Positions 19,737 to 29,229 are shown, counted from the first letter of the stretch. The stretch: 64,000 nucleotides of DNA from Stutzerimonas azotifigens (GCF_013522725.1 NZ_JAAMRF010000012.1:1-64000), one strand, 5' to 3'. Numbers and translations are program-made. The notes: a model not told the origin generated them from the letters alone.

Positions 19737-21023
19737 GTGCTGACAATCATCATCATTCTGGCCATCCTGTCATCGATTGGTATCGGCTATTGGCTGAACA
19801 TCAACATCGGCCTGCTGGCGATGGGCTTCGCCTACATCATCTCGGTGCTGGTGATGGGGCTGAGCAGCAAGGAGCTGCTGGGCTTCTGGCCGATCAACCT
19901 GTTCTTCATCATCTTTGCCATCACCTTCTTCTTCGGCTTCGCCATCAGCAACGGCACGCTGGACAAGATTTCCCACCGCACCGTCTACATGGCGCGGCGC
20001 ATGCCGGCGATGATTCCTTTCGCCCTGTATGGCCTGGTGATGCTGATTTCCGGGGTGGGACCCGGGCACTACGCGGTATTCGTGTTCCTTTCGCCGCTGG
20101 TGATGTCGGTAGCGGCGCGTACCGGGATGAGCCGCGTGCTGGGGGCGATCATCGTCGTCTGTGGCGGCATGGCCACGACCTTCGTGCCCATCAGCATGGG
20201 CGGCCGGGTCACCCAGGGCATTCTGGAGAATGCCGGCTACGATGTGCTGACTGCGGCCAACCATACGCATGTGCTGCTGATCGACGCCTTTGTCGTCAAC
20301 ACGGTGATGTTCCTTGCGGCCTACGTCCTGCTCAAGGGCTACCGAACCCGCCACCTGGACAGCGAGCCGCCGGAGCCGCTGGACCCTGCGCAGCGGCGCA
20401 CGCTGGCGCTGATTCTGGCGGTGATCGCCGCCATCGTGCTGCCAAGCGTGCTCGCCGCCGCGATGCCCTCGGTCGCCTTGCTGGGCACCATCGCCTCGCG
20501 GATGGATGCCACCTTCGTCTCGATCATCGGGATCGTACTGGCGCTGGTCCTGCGCGTCGGAAACGAAAAGGATGCGCTGGCCAAGGTGCCGTGGACGATC
20601 ATCGTGCTGCTGTGCGGCATGGGCATGCTCATCGCGGTAGCGGTGAAGGCCGGGACCATCAGTGCGCTGTCGCAGTGGCTGGCGACGCACGTCAGCGCCG
20701 CCAATGTTCCCTACGCGACCGGCGTCTCCGCGAGCCTGATGAGCTTTTTCTCGAGCACGCTCGGTGTGGTGATGCCCACTCTCTTTCCGATGGCGCCGAG
20801 CCTGGCGGCGCAGACCGGCACCAGCGAGACGCTGCTGCTGGCAGTGATCATGCTTTGCGCCTCGATGACCGGCTTCTCGCCGTTCTCTTCCGCCGGTGCG
20901 CTGGCCCTGGCCGGCGTACAGAGCGAGGTGGAGCGAGGGCGACTGTTCTTCCAGCTGCTGCTGTTGCCGTTCATAGGCGTGTCCTGTGTCCTGCTGCTGG
21001 TGTTCTTCAGGCTGATCGGCTAA
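19737..21023 (+). CDS. Carboxylate carrier, MatC/CitMHS/SLC13-like membrane protein
   Basis: 428 residues, GTG start after an ACGGGG site. Nearly the whole protein is hydrophobic, with about 11-12 membrane segments starting at residue 1 (LTIIIILAILSSIGIGYWL). The N-terminal part recalls the dicarboxylate carrier MatC domain and the ion-transporter superfamily pattern with two repeats (GVGPGHYAVFVFLSPL; SSTLGVVMPTLFPMAP). As last gene of the LysR-LeuCD-like unit it likely imports the substrate of the hydratase, a C4-C6 dicarboxylate. Family assignment is by overall appearance. Confidence 0.68.
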   Translation: MLTIIIILAILSSIGIGYWLNINIGLLAMGFAYIISVLVMGLSSKELLGFWPINLFFIIFAITFFFGFAISNGTLDKISHRTVYMARRMPAMIPFALYGLVMLISGVGPGHYAVFVFLSPLVMSVAARTGMSRVLGAIIVVCGGMATTFVPISMGGRVTQGILENAGYDVLTAANHTHVLLIDAFVVNTVMFLAAYVLLKGYRTRHLDSEPPEPLDPAQRRTLALILAVIAAIVLPSVLAAAMPSVALLGTIASRMDATFVSIIGIVLALVLRVGNEKDALAKVPWTIIVLLCGMGMLIAVAVKAGTISALSQWLATHVSAANVPYATGVSASLMSFFSSTLGVVMPTLFPMAPSLAAQTGTSETLLLAVIMLCASMTGFSPFSSAGALALAGVQSEVERGRLFFQLLLLPFIGVSCVLLLVFFRLIG

Positions 21024-21042
21024 CACCGATTCGGCGTCGACT

Positions 21043-21073
21043 GCCCCTTGGCGATCCTCGGTCGCCAAGGGGC
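21043..21073 (+). terminator. Stem-loop after the carboxylate carrier gene
   Basis: A perfect 12-bp stem (GCCCCTTGGCGA / TCGCCAAGGGGC) with a seven-base loop, 19 bases after the carrier stop codon. No T-tract follows, so it may be a weak or factor-assisted terminator or an RNA-stabilising hairpin. Confidence 0.55.
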
Positions 21074-21161
21074 CATTCCGCGAAGCGGTCATGCGGCGCG
21101 CATCATGCCGGTGAACACGGCGAGCTGGCTCGCGTCTGGCCATCCGACGCGACGAAAGCGC

Positions 21162-21190
21162 TGGCTGGTCCCCGCCGGCGGGGCTAGAAT
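21162..21190 (+). promoter_or_regulatory. Candidate sigma-70 promoter for yhhQ
   Basis: TGGCTG at 21162-21167 and TAGAAT at 21185-21190 with a 17-base spacer, about 30 bases ahead of the predicted preQ1 aptamer. The -35 is poor, the -10 good. Confidence 0.4.
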
Positions 21191-21219
21191 GCGCGCCGCC
21201 TCGGCCTGTCGGCGAGGCA

Positions 21220-21253
21220 ATGGGTTCCCTCACCCCATCACCCTCAAAAAGGA
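21220..21253 (+). promoter_or_regulatory. preQ1-I riboswitch in the yhhQ leader
   Basis: A 34-base element ending 6 bases before the start codon. P1 pairs ATGGG (21220-21224) with CCCAT (21234-21238). The loop TCC (21226-21228) can pair with GGA (21251-21253), giving the H-type pseudoknot of class I preQ1 aptamers. The C at 21233 sits where the ligand-pairing cytosine is expected and an A-run (21246-21250) fills the A-rich third loop. The pseudoknot takes up the Shine-Dalgarno AAGGA, so ligand binding would block translation. The downstream gene, a queuosine-precursor transporter, is a known target of this class. Confidence 0.78.
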
Positions 21254-21259
21254 CATGCC

Positions 21260-21913
21260 ATGCTGCAGATCCCTTCGTCGGTCCGCCGCGCCACCCTGGC
21301 CGGCCTGATCGCCTTCCACATCCTCATCATCATCGCCAGCAACTACCTGGTGCAGCTGCCGATGACCCTGTTCGGCTGGCACACCACCTGGGGGGCGTTC
21401 AGTTTTCCGTTCATCTTCCTGGCCACCGATCTGACCGTGCGCCTGCTCGGCAAGGGGCCTGCGCGGCGGGTAATCGCCCGAGTGATGATCCCGGCGTTGG
21501 TGGCCTCCTATGTGGTCTCGGTACTGTTTCACCAGGGCGTGTTCGGTGGCTTGGCCGCGCTCGGTGAGTTCAATCTGTTCGTGTTCCGCATCGCGGTGGC
21601 CAGCTTCCTCGCCTATGCGCTCGGCCAGATCATCGACATTCAGGTGTTCGACCGCCTGCGGCGGCTGCGCCAGTGGTGGGTCGCGCCGAGTGCTTCCACG
21701 GTATTTGGCAACCTGCTGGACACCTTCGTGTTCTTCTCCATTGCCTTCTGGCACAGCGACGATCCCTTCATGGCGGCGAACTGGGTGGAGATCGCCAGCG
21801 TCGACTACGTGATCAAGCTGATCATCAGCCTGGCGCTGTTCGTGCCGCTCTACGGCATGCTGCTGAACGTCATCGTGCGTTTGCTGCAGGGCAAGCAGAC
21901 GGCCACGGCCTAA
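21260..21913 (+). CDS. yhhQ: Queuosine precursor (preQ0/preQ1) transporter, YhhQ/VUT family
   Basis: 217 residues with about six membrane segments. The YhhQ family motif region TTWGAFSFPFIFLATDLTVRLLG (quoted in part as FSFPFIFLATDLTVR) and FGNLLDTFVFFSIAF are clear. Members import 7-cyano- or 7-aminomethyl-7-deazaguanine for tRNA queuosine modification. A preQ1-I riboswitch overlaps its ribosome binding site. It has no evident link to the ectoine genes that flank the region. Confidence 0.88.
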   Translation: MLQIPSSVRRATLAGLIAFHILIIIASNYLVQLPMTLFGWHTTWGAFSFPFIFLATDLTVRLLGKGPARRVIARVMIPALVASYVVSVLFHQGVFGGLAALGEFNLFVFRIAVASFLAYALGQIIDIQVFDRLRRLRQWWVAPSASTVFGNLLDTFVFFSIAFWHSDDPFMAANWVEIASVDYVIKLIISLALFVPLYGMLLNVIVRLLQGKQTATA

Positions 21914-22174
21914 CGCTGAGCGCCGACAGGGGCGCTGGGGGCTGGTCGAGCGGTCGCCGCCAGCCGCCTCGCCCGCGTCTGGCGTACGGTGTAAAACAGG
22001 CCCTTAGGCACCGAACGCGCCGACGGTCCACCATCGCGGCTGTGCCTCCAGCGTTTTGCCGTTTCACCCCCGGCAAACAGAAATTTCCGCTAGCGCATAG
22101 GCCTGCTACGGGAAAAACCCCAAGCCGCCCTTCCCTAGGATGTCTCCCATGCCACACGGCCCGGAGACGTCGTC

Positions 22175-23644
22175 ATGCCGCTCAAACACCCCCTGCTGTT
22201 CAAATCGCTCTGCTACGTCGACGGCCAGTGGATCCACAGCCGCAGCGGCGCCAGCATCGCCGTACAGAATCCCGCCAACCAGGCCGAGATCGGCCATGTG
22301 CCAATGCTCGAGCGCGAGCAGATCGTCGCCGCGGTCGATGCCGCGCAGCGCGCCTTCGGACCCTGGCGGGCGCGTAGTCTGGACGAGCGGGCGGTCCTGC
22401 TGCGGCGTTGGGGCGAATTGATTCTCGAGCACCAGGAGGACCTGGCCTGGATCCTCAGCCAGGAGCAGGGCAAGCCGCTGGCCGAGGCGCGGGGCGAAAT
22501 CCGCTACGCCGCCAGCTTCATCCCCTGGTTCGCCGAAGAGGCGCGCCGGCTCCATGGGCAAACCATTCCGAGCCACATCCCCGGCGCCGAGCTGGCCACG
22601 CTCAAGCAGCCGGTCGGCGTTTGTGCGCTGATCACGCCGTGGAACTTTCCCTCGGCGATGATCACCCGCAAGGCCGCGGCAGCGCTGGCGGCCGGTTGCT
22701 CGGTAGTGGTCAAGCCGGCACACGAGACGCCCTACTCGGCCTTCGCCCTGGCGCAGCTCGCCGAAGAGGCGGGATTGCCCGCCGGGGTGTTCAACGTGGT
22801 GCTCGGCGAGCCGCAGCTGTGCATGGAAACCCTGGTCGGTGACACCCGTGTACGGGCGGTGAGCTTCACCGGCTCGACCCGTGTTGGCAAACGGGTGCTG
22901 CAGGCGGTTGCCGAGGATGTGAAAAAGGTAGCGCTGGAGCTGGGCGGCAACGCGCCGCTGATCGTCTGCGACGATGCCGACCTGGAGCACGCCGTGCAGG
23001 TGGCGCTGGACGCCAAGTTCCAGACCAGCGGCCAGGACTGCTGCGCCGCCAACCGTATTCTGGTGCAGCGCCCCGTCTACGAAGCCTTTCTGCAGCATTT
23101 CGCCCGGGCGATCCGCGAGCTGCGTGTCGGCCCGGGCCTCGAGGAGGGCAACCGCATCGGCCCGCTGATGCACCAGGCAGCTTTCGACGCCACTGCCGAG
23201 CGGGTGGCCGACGCGCTGCAACAGGGCGCGCGCCTGCTGGTCGGCGGCGAGCCCCATGCTCTTGGCGGCTGGTTCTGGCAGCCGACACTGCTGGCCGACG
23301 TCAGCGTCGGCATGCGTATCTACCGCGAGGAAAACTTCGCGCCCATCGCCGGCGTGCGCGCCTTCGACAGCCTCGATGAAGCCGTGGCGATGGCCAACGA
23401 TACCGAGTACGGCCTGGCGGCCTACGTTTGCAGCAACCGCCTGGACCGTGTGCACGCGCTGATCGCTCGTCTCGACCATGCCATGGTCGCGGTCAACGGC
23501 ACGAAATTCACCGGCCACCCGGTCCCCTTCGGCGGCATGAAGGCGTCCGGCCTTGGCCGCGAGGGGGGTAGCGAAGGCTTCGAGCCCTTCGTCGAGACCA
23601 AATACGTCTGCATCCATACCCAGGGGCAACGTTACCAGGCGTAA
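22175..23644 (+). CDS. doeC: Aldehyde dehydrogenase of ectoine degradation (DoeC)
   Basis: 489 residues, NAD(P)-dependent aldehyde dehydrogenase of the succinate-semialdehyde dehydrogenase-like group. Cofactor-binding region with TPWNFPSAMITRK and FTGSTRVGK; the general-base Glu is in LELGGNAP and the catalytic Cys in SGQDCCAANR. DoeC oxidises aspartate semialdehyde made by DoeD to aspartate. GGAG site before ATG. Paired with doeD 94 bases downstream. A plain succinate-semialdehyde dehydrogenase is the alternative; context favours DoeC. Confidence 0.87.
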   Translation: MPLKHPLLFKSLCYVDGQWIHSRSGASIAVQNPANQAEIGHVPMLEREQIVAAVDAAQRAFGPWRARSLDERAVLLRRWGELILEHQEDLAWILSQEQGKPLAEARGEIRYAASFIPWFAEEARRLHGQTIPSHIPGAELATLKQPVGVCALITPWNFPSAMITRKAAAALAAGCSVVVKPAHETPYSAFALAQLAEEAGLPAGVFNVVLGEPQLCMETLVGDTRVRAVSFTGSTRVGKRVLQAVAEDVKKVALELGGNAPLIVCDDADLEHAVQVALDAKFQTSGQDCCAANRILVQRPVYEAFLQHFARAIRELRVGPGLEEGNRIGPLMHQAAFDATAERVADALQQGARLLVGGEPHALGGWFWQPTLLADVSVGMRIYREENFAPIAGVRAFDSLDEAVAMANDTEYGLAAYVCSNRLDRVHALIARLDHAMVAVNGTKFTGHPVPFGGMKASGLGREGGSEGFEPFVETKYVCIHTQGQRYQA

Positions 23645-23660
23645 ACGCACACCCAGGACC

Positions 23661-23695
23661 ATCCCCTTTCCACCGGGAGAGGGCCGGGTAGGGGA
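23661..23695. repeat. Intergenic palindromic repeat between doeC and doeD
   Basis: ATCCCCTTTCCACC followed by GGGAGAGGGCCGGGTAGGGG; the arms CCCCTTTCC and GGGAGAGGG can pair imperfectly. It belongs to the dispersed CCCTCTCCC..GGGAGAGGGCCGGGGTGAGGG type of intergenic repeat. Confidence 0.6.
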
Positions 23696-23738
23696 CACGG
23701 AATTCGCGCCCCACCCATCACCGTCAACGGAGAAGCCC

Positions 23739-25115
23739 ATGAGCCACCTCGAAACCCTGTTCGAACAGGACCGCGCGCACTTCATGCACCCGTCCACCCA
23801 CGCCCATGACCATGCGAGCGGTGCGCTGCCGGGCAAGATCATCACCGGCGCCAGCGGTGTGCACATCCGCGATCACCAGGGCCGCGAATACCTCGATGCC
23901 TTCGCCGGCCTGTACTGCGTCAACGTCGGCTACGGCCGTGATGAAATCGCCGAGGCGATCTACAAGCAGGCCAAGGAGCTGGCCTACTACCACACCTACG
24001 TGGGCCACTCGAGCGAGGCGATCATCGAGCTGTCGACGCGCGTCATCGGCTGGGCGCCGCAGGGCATGAAGAAGGTCTACTATGGAATGTCCGGCTCCGA
24101 TGCCAACGAGACCCAGATCAAGCTGGTGCGTTACTACAACAACGTGCTCGGACGCCCGCAAAAGAAAAAGATCATCTCCCGTCAGCGCGGCTATCACGGC
24201 TCGGGAATCATGACCGGCAGCCTGACCGGCCTGGCCAGCTTCCACCAGCACTTCGACCTGCCGGCGCCGGACATCAAGCACGCTGCCTGCCCGCACTTCT
24301 ATAAGGCCCCGACCGGCATGGACGAGGCGGCGTTCGTGCGCCACTGCGTCGAGGACCTGGAGCGGCTGATCCAGGCCGAGGGGCCGGACACCGTGGCCGC
24401 CTTCATCGGCGAGCCGGTGATGGGCACCGGCGGCATCATCGTGCCGCCAGCCGGCTACTGGGAGGCGATCCAGGCAGTACTGGCCAAGTACGACATTCTC
24501 TTGATCGCCGACGAGGTGGTCTGTGCCTTCGGCCGACTGGGCGACCGCATGGGCAGCCAGCGCTACGGCATGCGCCCGGACCTGATCACCACCGCCAAGG
24601 GCCTGACCAGCGCCTACGCGCCGCTCTCTGCGGTGATCGTCGGCGAAAAGGTCTGGGATGTGATCGACTCGGCCTCGGCCCGCGACGGTGCCATGGGCCA
24701 CGGCTGGACCTACTCGGGCCACCCGATCTGCGCGGCCGCGGCGCTGGCCAATCTGGATATCCTTGAGCGGGAGAACCTCACCGCCAACGCCGCCGAGGTT
24801 GGCGCCTACCTCAACGGGCAGTTGCGTCAGGCGTTCGAAGGCCATCCGCTGGTAGGCGAGGTGCGCGGTGACGGCATGCTCGCGGCGATCGAATTCATGG
24901 CCGACCGCGAGGCCCGCACGCCGTTCGACCCGGCCTTGAAGGTCGGCCCGAAGGTCTCGGCGGCCTGCCTCGAGCGTGGCATGATTGCCCGTGCCATGCC
25001 CCACGGCGACATCCTTGGTTTCGCTCCACCGCTGGTGCTGAGCAAGGCCCAGGCCGACGAGATCGTCGGCATCGCCAAGGCGGCGGTCGACGCGGTGGCC
25101 AGCGAGGTGCTCTGA
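23739..25115 (+). CDS. doeD: L-2,4-diaminobutyrate transaminase of ectoine degradation (DoeD)
   Basis: 458 residues, class III (omega) PLP aminotransferase, start with a CGGAGA site. Active-site blocks: GLYCVNVGYGRDEI, MSGSDANETQIKL, GEPVMGTGG, the PLP-ring aspartate in IADEVVCAFGR and the PLP lysine in TTAKGLTSAYAPLS. It converts diaminobutyrate to aspartate 4-semialdehyde, feeding DoeC. Located with doeC but 7 kb from doeAB because other genes intervene. Confidence 0.88.
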   Translation: MSHLETLFEQDRAHFMHPSTHAHDHASGALPGKIITGASGVHIRDHQGREYLDAFAGLYCVNVGYGRDEIAEAIYKQAKELAYYHTYVGHSSEAIIELSTRVIGWAPQGMKKVYYGMSGSDANETQIKLVRYYNNVLGRPQKKKIISRQRGYHGSGIMTGSLTGLASFHQHFDLPAPDIKHAACPHFYKAPTGMDEAAFVRHCVEDLERLIQAEGPDTVAAFIGEPVMGTGGIIVPPAGYWEAIQAVLAKYDILLIADEVVCAFGRLGDRMGSQRYGMRPDLITTAKGLTSAYAPLSAVIVGEKVWDVIDSASARDGAMGHGWTYSGHPICAAAALANLDILERENLTANAAEVGAYLNGQLRQAFEGHPLVGEVRGDGMLAAIEFMADREARTPFDPALKVGPKVSAACLERGMIARAMPHGDILGFAPPLVLSKAQADEIVGIAKAAVDAVASEVL

Positions 25116-25497
25116 GGGAACGCGCAGCGCCGCGGCGCTGCAGTGCGGCAGCGGGTCTCTGGCGTGATGCGCGCGGCTGTGCCTTTGCGCATTGCATCGC
25201 CAGGGCGGGCTCCCTAGAATGCGCGGCCTCGCGCCGGTTCCGCTAAAAGTCAGAACATCGCCGGCCGAGCAGGCCTCGCCGCCCGTCTTCATGCTCGATG
25301 ACGTCCTGCACCGGGACGCTCCAGGCGCGCTCATGCCCACGCTCAAGGGCCTCGCAGCCGCGCCTTCCGCACCACCAAGCGCAACGCTTCACTCGTGTCC
25401 ACGCAACCTGCTGGCCGGCCAGAGGGCTTTCCCCGTGCCTTGCGGCACCGTTGGCGGACACGCCATGCAATTCTTCCGTAGTAGGCAATTTCCTTCC
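25116..25497. other. Non-coding stretch between doeD and mqo
   Basis: It holds a perfect 16-base palindrome CAGCGCCGCGGCGCTG at 25125-25140 just after doeD, probably a transcript-end hairpin without a T-tract, then a promoter (separate entry) and a leader of about 270 bases. The mqo reading frame stays open through the leader, but no conserved N-terminal extension is seen. Confidence 0.5.
25192..25220 (+). promoter_or_regulatory. Candidate sigma-70 promoter for mqo
   Basis: TTGCAT at 25192-25197 and TAGAAT at 25215-25220 with a 17-base spacer. It would give a leader of about 270 bases before the mqo start. Confidence 0.5.
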
Positions 25498-27096
25498 ATG
25501 AAAAAACTGTTAGTGGCACTGCTGGGCTTCAGCCTGATCGGCTGCTCCAAGCCAAGCGAGCCGGAAAAGACCGTCGACGTCTTGTTGATCGGCGGCGGCA
25601 TCATGAGCGCAACCCTGGGCACCTACCTGCACGAGCTAGAGCCGGGCTGGAGCATCGACATCTACGAGCGACTGGACGCCGTCGCTGACGAGAGCTCCAA
25701 CGCCTGGAACAACGCCGGTACCGGCCATTCCGCGTTCTGCGAGCTGAACTACACCCCTGAGACAGCCGATGGCAGCATCGACATCAGCAAGGCGGTGGCG
25801 ATCAACGAGTCCTTCGAGATCTCCAAGCAGTTCTGGGCGCACCAGGTGCAGAACGAGGTACTTAAAGAGCCCAAGCGCTTCATCAACAACGTGCCGCACA
25901 TGAGCTTCGTCTGGGGCGACGACAACGTCGAATTCCTGCGCAAGCGCCACGAGGCGCTGCAGCACAGCTCGCTGTTCCGCGGCATGGAGTATTCCGAGGA
26001 CCCGGCGCAGATCGAGCAGTGGATCCCCCTGGTGATGGAAGGTCGTGAGGCGACGCAGAAGATCGCCGCCACGCGCATGCCGATCGGCACCGACGTCAAC
26101 TTCGGCGAGATCACCCGCCAGCTGGTGGGCGCGCTGACCCGTAGCGACAACGTCAACCTGCACCTGCAGCACGAAGTGCGCGGCATCACCCGCAACGACG
26201 ACGGCACCTGGACGGTGATGGTCGCCGATCTCGCCAAGGGCGAGGCCGAAACCCAGGTCAAGGCCAAGTTCGTCTTCATCGGTGCCGGTGGCGGCGCGCT
26301 CAAGCTGCTGCAGATGACCGACATCCCTGAAGCCAAGGGCTATGCCGGCTTCCCGGTCGGCGGCCAGTTCCTGGTGACCAAGAACCCGGAAATCGTCGCT
26401 CGCCATCAGGCCAAGGTCTATGGCCTGGCTTCGGTCGGTTCGCCGCCGATGTCGGTGCCGCACCTCGATACCCGCGTGATCGACGGCGACAAGGTACTGC
26501 TGTTCGGACCGTTCGCGACCTTCTCTACCAAGTTCCTGAAGAACGGCTCGCTGATGGACCTGCCGAGCTCGATGAGCACCGACAACGTCATCCCGATGAT
26601 CCAGGCCGGTACCGACAACTTCGATCTGAGCAAGTACCTGATCGGCCAGTTGATGCTCGACCAGGAAGACCGTATCGCCGTGCTGCGTGACTACTTCCCC
26701 GAGGCCCGCTCCGAGGATTGGGAGCTGTGGACCGCAGGCCAGCGTGTGCAGATCATCAAGGACGATCCGGCAAAGGGCGGCATCCTGCAGTTCGGCACCG
26801 AGGTGGTGAGCTCCGCCGATGGCAGCATCGCCGCACTGCTGGGGGCTTCCCCAGGTGCTTCGACCGCCGCGCCGATCATGCTCAACCTGCTGAAGAAGAA
26901 CTTCGCCGAGCGCGTCGAGTCGCCTGAGTGGCAGGCCAAGCTCAAGCGGATCATCCCCTCCTATGGTCGCCAGCTGAACAACGACCTGGCACTGACCAAC
27001 GAGATCCGTGCGTACAGCAGCGAACACCTGCAGTTGCGATTCGACGAGGTCATGCCCGAGGACGGGCAGACCGCATCGCTCGCCGACGCCCGCTAA
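25498..27096 (+). CDS. mqo: Malate:quinone oxidoreductase, predicted lipoprotein form
   Basis: 532 residues from the ATG at 25498; an in-frame ATG at 25465 with a better GGCGGA site would add 11 residues. FAD-dependent membrane-associated enzyme that oxidises L-malate to oxaloacetate and reduces quinone. The dinucleotide fold is [16 protein letters not shown], and [14 protein letters not shown] and the C-terminal [16 protein letters not shown] are Mqo signatures. Unusually, the N-terminus [19 protein letters not shown] is a lipoprotein signal with lipobox LIGC, so the mature enzyme would be exported and lipid-anchored. Other Pseudomonas Mqo paralogues with a signal peptide are known. A strong terminator follows. 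Confidence 0.92.
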   Translation: MKKLLVALLGFSLIGCSKPSEPEKTVDVLLIGGGIMSATLGTYLHELEPGWSIDIYERLDAVADESSNAWNNAGTGHSAFCELNYTPETADGSIDISKAVAINESFEISKQFWAHQVQNEVLKEPKRFINNVPHMSFVWGDDNVEFLRKRHEALQHSSLFRGMEYSEDPAQIEQWIPLVMEGREATQKIAATRMPIGTDVNFGEITRQLVGALTRSDNVNLHLQHEVRGITRNDDGTWTVMVADLAKGEAETQVKAKFVFIGAGGGALKLLQMTDIPEAKGYAGFPVGGQFLVTKNPEIVARHQAKVYGLASVGSPPMSVPHLDTRVIDGDKVLLFGPFATFSTKFLKNGSLMDLPSSMSTDNVIPMIQAGTDNFDLSKYLIGQLMLDQEDRIAVLRDYFPEARSEDWELWTAGQRVQIIKDDPAKGGILQFGTEVVSSADGSIAALLGASPGASTAAPIMLNLLKKNFAERVESPEWQAKLKRIIPSYGRQLNNDLALTNEIRAYSSEHLQLRFDEVMPEDGQTASLADAR

Positions 27097-27104
27097 CCAG
27101 GCGG

Positions 27105-27139
27105 AAAAAAGGAGCCCGCTTCGGCGGGTTTCTTTTTTT
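27105..27139 (+). terminator. Intrinsic terminator after mqo
   Basis: GCCCGC-TTCG-GCGGGT hairpin preceded by an A-run and followed by TTTCTTTTTTT, 9 bases after the mqo stop. Confidence 0.92.
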
Positions 27140-27265
27140 GGGACGAGCGAAACCCTTCAGAAGGGCTCGTTTCTGCCGACATCGTGCACAAGAAATCCGG
27201 CTGGCCGCATAAGAACAATCTCCAGCGTTTCGCACTAGAAAATGTTTGTCATTGGAGATGTTTTT

Positions 27266-29188
27266 ATGAAGAGCTGGTTTGCAAACATCAGCGTCACCAA
27301 GAAGCTGGCGCTGGGTTTCGGCGTAGTCCTGGCGCTAACCGTGATGCTGGCCTGGAACGGCTGGAACAGCCTGGGCAGCGTGATTCAGCGCAGCCTGTGG
27401 ATGACCGAGATCACCCACCTCAACACCACCTGGACCAACGTGCGCATCGCCCGGCTGCAGTTCATGGTGGACAACGCCGATCAGGTCAGCACCGACCGGC
27501 TGAAGACCAACCTGGGCATTTACATCGACCAGCAGAAGAAGCTGCTGGCCACCTTCAAGAATCCTGTGAACGTCGAGATGCTGAAGCAGCAGGCGGCCAT
27601 CAACGAGGACTACCAGCGTTCGCTCCAGGTCATGTTCGATGCCTATGCGCTCGCCAACGGTGCCCGCCAGGAGGTTGCCGCACAATCGGAGAAGGCCAAG
27701 CAGGCCATCGCCGGCATCACCGCGGCCACCCTGCGCCTGCCCGCCGAGAACGACAATCGCTTCGCGCGACTCCTGGCCACCACTGAGATCAAGGAAGACC
27801 TGCTGCAGCTCGACTACCTGATGGCGGCCTACCGCGCCAGCGCCAACCCGCAGACCGAGCAGGCCCTGCTACAGTCTGTCGACGACATGGTCGCAAGCGT
27901 GCCGCAGCTGGCGAGCGCCATGTCCGGCGACGAGCGCATGCTGGTGCAGCAGATCGAAGGGGCCGTCAACGCCTATAAGGCGGCGGTAGGCAACTACACC
28001 AAGGCCAACAAAACCATTGCCCGGTCGCGCCAGGAAATGACCCTGCAGGGCTATGAAATCAACAAGATCAGCGACGCACTCTACAAGTTCCAGGTCGATC
28101 GCCTAGGAATCGAGAGCGGCGAGGCACGTAACGTCCAGCTGATCAGCGCGTTGCTGGCGGTGCTGTTCGGCGTGCTGGCAGCCTGGCTGATCACCCAGCA
28201 GATCATTCGTCCGCTGCGCGAAACCATGACCCATGTGGAGCGTATCGCCTCCGGTGACCTGACCAGCAGCGCGCAGATCACCCGCCGTGACGAGATGGGC
28301 GTGTTGCAGCAGGGCATCCAGCGCATGGGTTCGACCTTGCGTGAGCTGATCAGCGGCATCCGCGACGGTGTTAGCCAGATCAGCAGCGCCGCCGAAGAAC
28401 TGTCGGCGGTGACCGAGCAGACCAGCGCCGGGGTCAACAGCCAGAAGGTCGAGACCGACCAGGTGGCGACTGCCATGCACGAGATGTCCGCCACCGTGCA
28501 GGAAGTCGCGCGCAACGCCGAGGAGGCGGCGCAGGCGGCCGTCGAAGCCGACAACGAAGCCCGCGAAGGCGACCGGGTTGTCGCCGAAGTCGTCGCCCAG
28601 ATTGAGCGTCTGGCCAGCGAGGTGGGTCGCTCCACCGAAGCGATGAAGGTGCTGGAGAAGGAAAGCAACAAGATCGGCAGCGTGATGGACGTGATCAAGG
28701 CGGTCGCCGAGCAGACCAACCTGTTGGCGCTCAACGCCGCCATCGAGGCCGCTCGCGCCGGTGAGGCCGGTCGCGGTTTCGCGGTGGTCGCAGACGAGGT
28801 ACGCGGGCTGGCCCAGCGCACCCAGAAGTCCACCGAGGAGATCGAGGAGCTGGTCGCCGGCCTGCAGAGCGGTACCCAGCAGGTTGCGACCGTGATGCAG
28901 AGCAGCCGCAACCTCACCGACAGCAGCGTCGAGCTGACCCGTCGCGCCGGTGGTTCGCTGTCGAACATCACCCGCACCGTGTCGAACATCCAGTCGATGA
29001 ACCAGCAGATCGCCGCGGCGGCCGAGCAGCAGAGCGCGGTGGCCGAGGAAATCAGCCGCAGCATCCTCAACGTGCGCGACGTTTCCGAGCAGACCGCCGC
29101 GGCCAGCCAGGAAACCGCCTCTTCGAGCGTGGAGCTGGCGCGCCTGGGCAACCAGCTGCAGATGTTGGTCAGCCGCTTCCGCGTCTGA
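27266..29188 (+). CDS. Methyl-accepting chemotaxis protein with a ~255-residue periplasmic domain (HBM-like)
   Basis: 640 residues from the ATG at 27266 (GGAG site; an upstream in-frame ATG at 27242 lacks one). Membrane segments at about 13-31 and 290-310 enclose an all-helical periplasmic domain of about 255 residues, the size of the helical bimodular (HBM) sensors that bind TCA-cycle acids in McpS-type receptors. A HAMP domain (about 311-365) and the cytoplasmic signalling domain follow, with the conserved tip [19 protein letters not shown]. No C-terminal CheR-binding pentapeptide is evident. The neighbouring mqo makes malate or another organic acid an attractive ligand guess. Confidence 0.9.
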   Translation: MKSWFANISVTKKLALGFGVVLALTVMLAWNGWNSLGSVIQRSLWMTEITHLNTTWTNVRIARLQFMVDNADQVSTDRLKTNLGIYIDQQKKLLATFKNPVNVEMLKQQAAINEDYQRSLQVMFDAYALANGARQEVAAQSEKAKQAIAGITAATLRLPAENDNRFARLLATTEIKEDLLQLDYLMAAYRASANPQTEQALLQSVDDMVASVPQLASAMSGDERMLVQQIEGAVNAYKAAVGNYTKANKTIARSRQEMTLQGYEINKISDALYKFQVDRLGIESGEARNVQLISALLAVLFGVLAAWLITQQIIRPLRETMTHVERIASGDLTSSAQITRRDEMGVLQQGIQRMGSTLRELISGIRDGVSQISSAAEELSAVTEQTSAGVNSQKVETDQVATAMHEMSATVQEVARNAEEAAQAAVEADNEAREGDRVVAEVVAQIERLASEVGRSTEAMKVLEKESNKIGSVMDVIKAVAEQTNLLALNAAIEAARAGEAGRGFAVVADEVRGLAQRTQKSTEEIEELVAGLQSGTQQVATVMQSSRNLTDSSVELTRRAGGSLSNITRTVSNIQSMNQQIAAAAEQQSAVAEEISRSILNVRDVSEQTAAASQETASSSVELARLGNQLQMLVSRFRV

Positions 29189-29229
29189 CCGGGGCGGTCG
29201 GCGCGCGCAGGCGTGCCGGCCCTTGCGGG

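Noticed and set aside
19770-21233. 487-codon open frame antisense to the carboxylate carrier
   Set aside because: Very His/Gln/Arg-rich composition typical of an antisense shadow of a hydrophobic protein gene.
25192-25497. Upstream extension of the mqo frame
   Set aside because: Open by chance through a promoter-bearing leader; the lipoprotein signal begins at 25498 and no conserved extension is known.
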